This document shows, piece by piece, positions 57,917 through 64,000 of a stretch of DNA of 64,000 nucleotides. The notes beneath the pieces were generated by a model. The model did no database searches. It was not told the origin of the DNA and worked only from the letters and a program-made list of their open reading frames with translations. Position numbers and translations under genes: made by a program. The first letter of the stretch is position 1. Every line of letters begins with the position of its first letter. Source of the stretch: Kocuria sp. (GTDB lineage Bacteria; Actinomycetota; Actinomycetes; Actinomycetales; Micrococcaceae); the NCBI GenBank assembly GCA_030524035.1, contig JAUNHG010000002.1, forward strand, positions 310,001 through 374,000. Reading direction: 5' to 3'.

Positions 57917-59085
57917 CATACGGAGAACTCATTCTTGTTTTTTGTTCACTGGCCACCCTGCCTGGTGTTTTATTGGTGCAGATTGGTGCACTTCGTGTTC
58001 GCTTCAAGCTGTTGTGCGTGGCAGGTGTGCTGCTAGTCCTTGTGGCGTTAACGATTATCTTTGATTCACTGATCATTGCAGCGGGATTTGTGGAATATAA
58101 CCAGACCAAATTGAGTGGGATCACACTATGGAAAGCTCCTGTTGAAGATATTTCTTACGTATTAGCAGGTTCTATACTGCTCCCGGTTTTATGGTGGATA
58201 GGGGAGCATCCTGAGCGCGCAAAATCTCAAATTTTTACATGGATGTCTACCAGTCGACCTGTATCCTGGGTAAACACGGCCTATCCATTTGCCGCCGCTT
58301 ATTTCTTAACGACGGGAAAAGTTGACGATGTTTTGATTGTCGGAACACTATTTTTTCTCATTCCATATAACTTTTTGATGTATGGAATCAATGATGTTTT
58401 TGATTACGAATCCGATCTTCGCAACCCCCGCAAAGGCGGCCTTGAAGGGGTAGTGATCGATCGTTCGCAGCATCGGGGAATTTTGGCGGCCTCTGTGGCA
58501 CTAACATTACCTTTCACTCTATATTTGCTATTCGTTGGTGATTATGCTGCAACGGTGGTTTTGATTATAAGTTTATTTGCAGTGATTGCCTACAGTATAA
58601 AAGGTTTACGTTTTAAAGAAAAACCTTTTCTGGATGCTGCGACATCAGCCACTCATTTTGTCTCTCCTATGGTGTACGGATTAATGATAGCTAAGGCCGA
58701 ATGGAACTGGACTTTGGTGGCAATTACTTCGGCCTTTTTTCTGTGGGGTATGGCTTCTCAAGCTTTTGGGGCAGTTCAAGACATTCAAGCGGACCGTGCG
58801 GGTGGAATACGGTCGATAGCAACAGTTCTGGGGGCTCGCGCTACCGTGTGGAATGCGGCAGCTATGTATTTGGCGGCTGGTGTGGTGCTGCTGTTTACCC
58901 CACAGCCGGCTACCAGTGCAGCACTATGTGTTCTGCCATATATCGCCAACATGCTTCCTTTCCTTGCTATTGACGATGCCACATGCGAGCAAGCTCATCA
59001 GGGATGGAAGCGGTTTTTATGGATTAATTACGTGGTGGGGTTTGTGGTTACCATGCTCTTGATCCAGGTCAAATTAGGTGGTTGA
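57913..59085 (+). CDS. Fused C50 cyclase subunit (CrtYf-type) and lycopene elongase (CrtEb-type)
   Basis: One open frame of 390 residues carries two proteins that are separate in Corynebacterium. Residues 1-100 form a second CrtY-type subunit with helices and the motif PVED (76-79). After a short linker, residues 115-390 form a UbiA-type prenyltransferase with both Asp motifs, NDxxDxxxD (N160-D168) and DxxxD (D290-D294), and several membrane helices. The elongase adds dimethylallyl units to lycopene; the cyclase part works with the product of the preceding gene. It starts at a GTGA overlap with crtYe. A comparable fusion (LbtBC) has, from memory, been described in Dietzia. Parts of the gene are unusually A/T-rich. 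Confidence 0.88.
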   Translation: MTYGELILVFCSLATLPGVLLVQIGALRVRFKLLCVAGVLLVLVALTIIFDSLIIAAGFVEYNQTKLSGITLWKAPVEDISYVLAGSILLPVLWWIGEHPERAKSQIFTWMSTSRPVSWVNTAYPFAAAYFLTTGKVDDVLIVGTLFFLIPYNFLMYGINDVFDYESDLRNPRKGGLEGVVIDRSQHRGILAASVALTLPFTLYLLFVGDYAATVVLIISLFAVIAYSIKGLRFKEKPFLDAATSATHFVSPMVYGLMIAKAEWNWTLVAITSAFFLWGMASQAFGAVQDIQADRAGGIRSIATVLGARATVWNAAAMYLAAGVVLLFTPQPATSAALCVLPYIANMLPFLAIDDATCEQAHQGWKRFLWINYVVGFVVTMLLIQVKLGG

Positions 59086-59161
59086 CCACAGTGGTTACCC
59101 CGGCAATATGGGCCAGTAGCGTGGTAGCGTTGGGGAGCCAAACCATCATGAAAGGTCCGTT

Positions 59162-61015
59162 GTGTCCCCACAGGCTGCTATGCCACCGGTGCCTGCGAAC
59201 ACCGGCCCATCGTTATTGCGGAATTTTTGTATCATCGCGCATATCGACCATGGCAAGTCCACGTTAGCTGACCGCATGTTGCAAGCCACCGGTGTGGTCA
59301 CTCCACGGGAGATGAAGGCCCAATATTTGGACCGCATGGACATCGAACGAGAGCGTGGCATCACGATCAAATCACAGGCTGTTCGCATGCCATGGGGCGT
59401 GGACGGTGTGGATTACGCCCTAAATATGATTGATACTCCAGGGCACGTGGACTTCACCTACGAGGTTTCCCGGTCGCTAGCCGCCTGTGAAGGTGCTTTA
59501 CTCCTAGTCGATGCAGCTCAAGGAATAGAAGCCCAGACATTGGCGAACTTATATCTAGCGATGGAAAATGACCTCACTATTATCCCGGTACTGAATAAAA
59601 TTGACCTTCCTGCTGCTCAGCCTGATAAATATGCTGAAGAACTTGGTAGTTTGATTGGCGAGGATCCCGACCAAGTCTTGAGGGTTTCCGGTAAGACCGG
59701 TGAGGGGGTTGAGGCTTTACTTGACCGGATTGTTCATGAGATTCCCGCCCCACACGGCGACGCGGATTCCGCTAGCAGGGCTATGATCTTTGATTCGGTT
59801 TTTGATACTTATCGGGGTGTGGTCACCTATGTTCGTGTGGTGGATGGAAAACTCACTCCCCGTGAACGTATCAAGATGATGTCCACTGGTGTTGAGCACG
59901 AACTCTTAGAAATCGGTGTAATTTCCCCAGAGCCCCAACCCACCAAAGGCTTGAGCGTGGGAGAAGTTGGTTATCTGATCACGGGGGTTAAAGATGTGAG
60001 ACAGTCACGTGTGGGTGACACTGTGACGGCAGCGGCCAAAGGGGCAATAGAAGAGTTGGGGGGATATGAAGATCCCCAACCTATGGTATTTTCCGGATTA
60101 TTTCCCATCGATGGTTCTGATTATCCAGCCTTACGGGACGCTCTAGAAAAGCTGCAGCTTAATGACGCTGCGTTGGTGTGGGAACCGGAAACCTCTGCTG
60201 CTTTGGGATTTGGGTTCCGGTGTGGGTTTTTGGGGTTACTGCATCTTGAAATTACCCGGGAACGATTAGAGCGAGAGTTCGACCTGGCGTTGATTTCCAC
60301 GGCCCCCTCAGTGTCATATGACGTCACTATGGAAGATGGCACGCAGATGGTGGTAACGAACCCCTCTGAATTTCCCGAAGGAAAAATTCAGAAAATTGAA
60401 GAACCTATGGTGTCAGCTACCATCCTGGCTCCCTCTGAATTTGTCGGAACTATCATGGAATTATGCCAGTCAAAACGCGGTCAGATGGGGGGGATGGATT
60501 ATCTTTCCGAGGATCGCGTAGAGCTACGTTATCGTTTACCCTTAGCGGAGATTGTCCTAGATTTCTTTGATCAGTTAAAGTCACGAACAAAAGGCTATGC
60601 CTCCTTGGACTGGAAAGCTGAGGGGCAAGAAGCCGCCGATTTAGTGAAAGTAGATCTCCTGTTACAGGGAGAACGTGTTGACGCCTTTTCTGCTATCACC
60701 CATAAAGATAAGGCATATTCTTACGGCGTCATGATGGCGAGCAAACTCAAGGATCTCATTCCACGTCAACAGTTTGAAGTTCCTATCCAAGCGGCCATTG
60801 GGTCGCGCATTATTGCTCGTGAAAATATCCGGGCAATGCGCAAAGATGTGTTATCCAAATGTTATGGTGGGGATATCTCTCGAAAGCGAAAATTGCTGGA
60901 AAAGCAAAAAGAAGGTAAGAAACGTATGAAAATGGTCGGGCGGGTTGAAGTGCCGCAGGAAGCATTTGTGGCCGCTCTATCCTCTGACTCCGGGTCTAGC
61001 GATAAGAAAAAATAG
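59162..61015 (+). CDS. lepA: Elongation factor 4 (LepA)
   Basis: This translational GTPase back-translocates or rescues ribosomes and affects 30S assembly. The 617 residues show G1 (AHIDHGKST, 26-34), G3 (DTPGHVDF), G4 (NKIDLP), and the LepA-specific C-terminal domain ([23 protein letters not shown]). GTG at 59162 has AAAGG seven bases upstream. A candidate -10 (TAGCGT, around 59124) would give its own promoter after the crt operon. Confidence 0.97.
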   Translation: MSPQAAMPPVPANTGPSLLRNFCIIAHIDHGKSTLADRMLQATGVVTPREMKAQYLDRMDIERERGITIKSQAVRMPWGVDGVDYALNMIDTPGHVDFTYEVSRSLAACEGALLLVDAAQGIEAQTLANLYLAMENDLTIIPVLNKIDLPAAQPDKYAEELGSLIGEDPDQVLRVSGKTGEGVEALLDRIVHEIPAPHGDADSASRAMIFDSVFDTYRGVVTYVRVVDGKLTPRERIKMMSTGVEHELLEIGVISPEPQPTKGLSVGEVGYLITGVKDVRQSRVGDTVTAAAKGAIEELGGYEDPQPMVFSGLFPIDGSDYPALRDALEKLQLNDAALVWEPETSAALGFGFRCGFLGLLHLEITRERLEREFDLALISTAPSVSYDVTMEDGTQMVVTNPSEFPEGKIQKIEEPMVSATILAPSEFVGTIMELCQSKRGQMGGMDYLSEDRVELRYRLPLAEIVLDFFDQLKSRTKGYASLDWKAEGQEAADLVKVDLLLQGERVDAFSAITHKDKAYSYGVMMASKLKDLIPRQQFEVPIQAAIGSRIIARENIRAMRKDVLSKCYGGDISRKRKLLEKQKEGKKRMKMVGRVEVPQEAFVAALSSDSGSSDKKK

Positions 61016-61056
61016 TGTTTTTTATCGTGCCACTATGCTGGGGTAGGAGTTAGCCT

Positions 61057-62307
61057 ATGCCCGCTCTTCCCGATGGCGATCCAGCGCCGGTAGACGGCTT
61101 GCTGCCTCCGCCAGCTGTTTCTGAGGCAGCGGCACGTGATCTCAGCTTGTATGTTCACGTGCCGTTTTGTTCTGTGCGCTGTGGTTATTGCGATTTCAAT
61201 ACTTACACAGCACAGGAACTAGGCACTCAAGTTTCCCAGGCTGCGTATTACCTGGATGCTGAGCGGGAGATTCGCTTTGCGGCATCGGTCTTAGAAACCT
61301 CTGGTGCCCCGCATCGACAACTCAGCACAGTGTTTTTTGGGGGTGGTACTCCCACCCGATTGGCCAGTGCGGATTTGGTCAGCATTCTGGCGACGGCTCG
61401 CGATGTTTTCGGTATCCACGAAACAGCGGAAGTTACCACTGAAGCTAATCCGGATTCCGTGAGCGCTGAAGATCTCCGGATGCTGGCTGCCGGCGGCTTC
61501 ACCCGAGTGTCTTTCGGTATGCAGTCAGCGGTTGCTCATGTGTTAGCTACCTTAGAGCGCACACACGACCCCGTCAACGTGGCGACAGCGGTTCGCTGGG
61601 CCGCCGAGGCCGGACTGTCGGTCAGTGTCGACTTAATTTACGGAACCCCTGGGGAGTCTTTAGCGGATTGGGAGCGTTCCCTCACAGAGGCGCTGTCATA
61701 CAACCCCGATCATATTAGTGCTTATTCATTGATTATTGAGGGTGGGGCAAAAATGGCGGCTGCGGTGCGGCGAGCAGAAATCCCGGATGTGGACCCAGAT
61801 GACCAGGCAGAAAAGTACGAGTTGGCGGATTCTCTGCTGAAAAGCGCGGGTTATCAGTGGTACGAAATTTCTAATTGGTCGCGTACCGCGCATGGTAGAA
61901 CTGCCGAACAAAACAGGTCACGCCACAATCTGGCGTACTGGCATAACCAAGATTGGTGGGGGGTAGGTCCCGGTGCTCATAGCCACATAGGGGGAGTGCG
62001 TTGGTGGAACCGCAAGCATCCAGTTCCCTATGCGAATGCTCTTCGAGCAGGACAGTCCCCGGCCATCGGTCGAGAAACTTTAGATGCTTCCACACAACAT
62101 TTTGAACGCATCATGTTAGAAACCCGCACCGTAGACGGTCTGCCTATCGAAGCGTTGGATACTGCCGGGCGCCACGAGGTAGGCGCACTGGTAGCAGACG
62201 GACTGCTTGAGGGGCGCGAGGCGATCAATGGAAAAGTTGTATTGACATTACGCGGCCGTTTATTAGGGGATACTGTGGTTAGGCGTTTGTTGCCTCAATC
62301 ATCGTGA
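61057..62307 (+). CDS. hemW: HemW-like radical SAM protein
   Basis: HemW is a haem chaperone related to oxygen-independent coproporphyrinogen oxidase. The 416 residues contain the radical SAM cluster motif C38-x3-C42-x2-C45 (CSVRCGYC), HVPF just before it, VFFGGGTPTRL and the C-terminal HemW domain. In Actinobacteria this is the protein after lepA. TAGGAG is eight bases before the ATG. The stop overlaps the convergent DUF4870 gene by 13 bases. Confidence 0.92.
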   Translation: MPALPDGDPAPVDGLLPPPAVSEAAARDLSLYVHVPFCSVRCGYCDFNTYTAQELGTQVSQAAYYLDAEREIRFAASVLETSGAPHRQLSTVFFGGGTPTRLASADLVSILATARDVFGIHETAEVTTEANPDSVSAEDLRMLAAGGFTRVSFGMQSAVAHVLATLERTHDPVNVATAVRWAAEAGLSVSVDLIYGTPGESLADWERSLTEALSYNPDHISAYSLIIEGGAKMAAAVRRAEIPDVDPDDQAEKYELADSLLKSAGYQWYEISNWSRTAHGRTAEQNRSRHNLAYWHNQDWWGVGPGAHSHIGGVRWWNRKHPVPYANALRAGQSPAIGRETLDASTQHFERIMLETRTVDGLPIEALDTAGRHEVGALVADGLLEGREAINGKVVLTLRGRLLGDTVVRRLLPQSS

Positions 62308-62876
62308 ACTTCACGAACGCCAACGATTTCCCCGGACGCAGTGAGCGGCGCTGATGACATTCGCTCTGCCCGGCGCTCGGCTCGACGACGAGTCACAATG
62401 TCGTACAAATACCAGTTAAACCGGTACACAAAAGGGCGTCCCTTATTTACCGCAATGGCTGCTTGCATAGAACACACAGCAAGGAACAGCCAGGCTCCGG
62501 CAGCCGCGAGCGCAAAAACCCAACCAACATAAGGGATGAAGCCAAGCAGCGCCCCACTGATCACCGCCACAGTGGGAGCCATGGTGAAATTGGCGGCCTC
62601 CAACGACTCTTGTTCAGCGAACCGTGCGCGTCCTCTGGACCACCGATGGATCACGATGGCAGGCAGGCAACCGGCGATGCCAAGCATGTGTGCCAACGTA
62701 GCCATCTGCTGATCTTCGGCCACGCTCACAGTGTTGCTGGGGCGAGCAGCCAGACCCTCAAACGGTGTGTCGTCAGACTCCGCTGAACCCGTGGGCGAGG
62801 ACGGTTGCCCCGAACCGGTACCTTGGGATGGTTCTTCTTCGCCGGGTCGCTGGTTGCTGTCGGTCGAAACAGCCAC
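62295..62876 (-). CDS. DUF4870 membrane protein
   Basis: The 193 residues have a Ser/Glu/Pro-rich N-terminus (about 50 residues), then the DUF4870 domain with three helices (MATLAHMLGIAGCLPAIVI; APTVAVISGALLGFIPYVG; AAAGAWLFLAVCSMQAAIAV). A basic C-terminus (RRRAERRAER) follows. Function unknown. The GTG start at 62876 has AAGGTGG upstream. It follows DUF3097 after a possible terminator. Confidence 0.82.
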   Translation of the reverse strand: MAVSTDSNQRPGEEEPSQGTGSGQPSSPTGSAESDDTPFEGLAARPSNTVSVAEDQQMATLAHMLGIAGCLPAIVIHRWSRGRARFAEQESLEAANFTMAPTVAVISGALLGFIPYVGWVFALAAAGAWLFLAVCSMQAAIAVNKGRPFVYRFNWYLYDIVTRRRAERRAERMSSAPLTASGEIVGVREVHDD

Positions 62877-62929
62877 GGTCCACCTTCATGCTCAACACCA
62901 CACGGACGTGTGGTTCAACGGTCAAAGAT

Positions 62930-62949
62930 TCGCCGCCCACTGGGGGCGA
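62930..62949 (-). terminator. Possible DUF3097 terminator
   Basis: TCGCC-g-CCC and GGG-GGCGA pair with a three-base loop and one bulge, about 20 bases after the DUF3097 stop on the minus strand, followed there by ATCTTT. A second perfect hairpin, ACCACAC/GTGTGGT (62897-62914), lies between it and the DUF4870 start. Confidence 0.45.
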
Positions 62950-62969
62950 CGTCACGGTCATGATGTATT

Positions 62970-63848
62970 TTACCCGGCGTTGCTGTTCATGCCGGGGACG
63001 GTCACAAAATCTATAAGTTCCTCAACTCGGCCGAGAAGTTGTGGTTCCAGGTCCGCGTAAGTCTCCACGCGGGAAAGAATTCGACTCCATGCTTTACCCA
63101 GGTCATCTGGGGTTTCTGCCGGCCAGCCTAGCCCACGGCAGATCCCGGTTTTCCAGTCTGTGCCGTAAGGGACCTGCGGCCACGCTGTGATATTGAGCAC
63201 GGATGGTTTGACGGACTGCCAAATATCAACGTACGGGTGCCCCAGGATCAGAACATTGCCCGCAGCCGAGGGGATCCGCATGGTTTCTTCAGCGATCCGA
63301 GATTCTTTGGATCCTGCCACATGGTGGTCAATCAAGACTCCTAGTCGCCTAGTGGGACTAGGGGCAAACTGTTGAACAGTGGCTGCAAGGTCATCAATAC
63401 CGTGCAGTGGTTCCACCACAATCCCTTCCACCGCAAGGTCATGACCCCATACTTTGACGATGAGTTCAGCGTCGTGCTTACCCTCTACCCAGATGCGCGA
63501 TGCCTGGGCTGTACGTGCGCGGAAACCTTCAACCTCAACTGATCCGGAGCGGGTGTGTCGTGTAGTTGGCCGCCCAGCCTGTCTCTGCGGCTCCGTGGCA
63601 ATAACCGGTTTTCCTTCGTATAAAAAACCTGGCCCAAGGGGAAAAGCGCGGACCTTGCCCCGGCGATCTTCAAGGTTCATGACTCGCATACCGCCGATGG
63701 TTTCCACACGAACCACGGCCCCCACCCAGCCTGTCGATACTTCTTCTAGCACCATCCCAGCGGCGACAGGCAATGGCTGTGCTTGGTGTGGGCGTCGTTG
63801 CTGGTTGAGGTCTTCTAAGCTGCTTGGGCCCCACGAAGAATCTGGCAT
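62970..63848 (-). CDS. DUF3097 family protein
   Basis: This conserved actinobacterial protein has 292 residues. Blocks typical of the family include AGMVLEEVSTGWVGAVVRVE, VWVEGKHDAEL-like RIWVEGKHDAELIVKVWG, LGVLIDHHVAGSKESRIA and LILGHPYVDIWQ. The family is sometimes likened to TOPRIM-like nucleases on the basis of the EGKHD...LIDH pattern; no activity is established here. ATG at 63848 is chosen because AGGAG lies a few bases upstream. In related genomes it is followed by hrcA, which would lie beyond the window. Confidence 0.85.
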   Translation of the reverse strand: MPDSSWGPSSLEDLNQQRRPHQAQPLPVAAGMVLEEVSTGWVGAVVRVETIGGMRVMNLEDRRGKVRAFPLGPGFLYEGKPVIATEPQRQAGRPTTRHTRSGSVEVEGFRARTAQASRIWVEGKHDAELIVKVWGHDLAVEGIVVEPLHGIDDLAATVQQFAPSPTRRLGVLIDHHVAGSKESRIAEETMRIPSAAGNVLILGHPYVDIWQSVKPSVLNITAWPQVPYGTDWKTGICRGLGWPAETPDDLGKAWSRILSRVETYADLEPQLLGRVEELIDFVTVPGMNSNAG

Positions 63849-63923
63849 CGCTCTCCTGGCGTGTTTATTCACACCCGTACCGTGGTGAATCGCTGGAGTG
63901 CGCAGGATCACCGTGTGTTTCAC

Positions 63924-64000
63924 ATCAGCTGCGAGCGTATCAAGGGCTTAGCGTGAAGCATCTCAACGACCCGGACGGTTAGACTTCCTGAGCACTGCTC
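63924..64000. other. Terminal intergenic stretch
   Basis: These 77 bases end the window and hold no gene. TAGACT (about 63981-63986) on the plus strand resembles a -10 box and is followed by GAGCACT, which is reminiscent of half a CIRCE element (TTAGCACTC). If hrcA follows, this would be its promoter; only a few bases are visible. Confidence 0.2.

Noticed and set aside
61001-61026. A-run and T-run around the lepA stop resembling a terminator
   Set aside because: The stem would be almost all A-T pairs and include the stop codon; stability is too low and hemW follows closely.
1-64000. CRISPR array, prophage, insertion sequence or integrase
   Set aside because: No regularly spaced repeats, transposase or integrase motifs, or terminal repeats were seen on reading both strands.

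Overview
The window is a contiguous stretch of core chromosome from a high-GC Gram-positive bacterium. Gene order (secF-relA, hisS-aspS-rarA, rpsD, DUF948-alaS-ruvX-mltG-aroECKB-efp-nusB-pyrRBC-carAB-pyrF-mihF-gmk-rpoZ-coaBC-metK-priA, leuS-comEA-comEC-holA-rpsT, lepA-hemW-DUF4870-DUF3097), frequent GTG starts, the Actinobacteria-only factor MihF, and C50-type carotenoid genes point to Actinomycetota, most likely Micrococcales close to Micrococcaceae. By eye the base composition is only moderately GC-rich, which would suit a lower-GC lineage of that family; the genus cannot be fixed from the sequence alone. No tRNA, rRNA, CRISPR array, insertion sequence or prophage was seen.

Layout. 1-5.0 kb: end of secF, relA, then an AbiEi-like protein and a DUF349 protein on the minus strand. 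5-10.5 kb: hisS, aspS, a convergent PAP2-like membrane protein and rarA. 10.4-15.7 kb: a SorC-type regulator divergent from glpD-glpF-glpK (glycerol uptake and catabolism). 16-18 kb: rpsD, then DUF948 and a small partner. 18-27.6 kb: alaS-ruvX-mltG-aroE and aroC-aroK-aroB, with several start/stop overlaps, then efp-nusB. 27.6-36.7 kb: the pyrimidine operon, headed by a PyrR-binding RNA hairpin that covers the ribosome binding site of pyrR. 36.8-43.3 kb: mihF, gmk, rpoZ, coaBC, metK, priA. 43.3-45.4 kb: minus-strand alpha/beta hydrolase and GT4 glycosyltransferase, where priA is usually followed by fmt. 45.5-52.8 kb: leuS, comEA, comEC, holA. 52.9-53.9 kb: rpsT and a PemK/MazF-like protein on the minus strand. 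53.9-59.1 kb: a carotenoid operon crtE-crtB-crtI-crtYe-crtYf/crtEb. 59.2-64 kb: lepA, hemW and minus-strand DUF4870 and DUF3097.

Working together. The carotenoid operon should make geranylgeranyl diphosphate, phytoene and lycopene, then elongate and cyclise lycopene to a yellow C50 carotenoid. Its last gene fuses one lycopene-cyclase subunit to the lycopene elongase. The glp genes import, phosphorylate and oxidise glycerol under probable control of the divergent regulator. The aro and pyr operons supply chorismate and UMP. comEA/comEC form the DNA-uptake channel.

The most notable non-genic signals are a perfect 16-base inverted repeat inside comEC, the PyrR leader, palindromes between the SorC regulator and glpD, strong hairpin terminators after rpsD, between mihF and gmk, and between holA and rpsT, and a promoter-like motif shared by rpsD and the DUF948 gene. 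Nothing amounts to a clearly new multi-gene system; the best leads are the fused carotenoid enzyme, the comEC repeat and an omega subunit with a long acidic tail.
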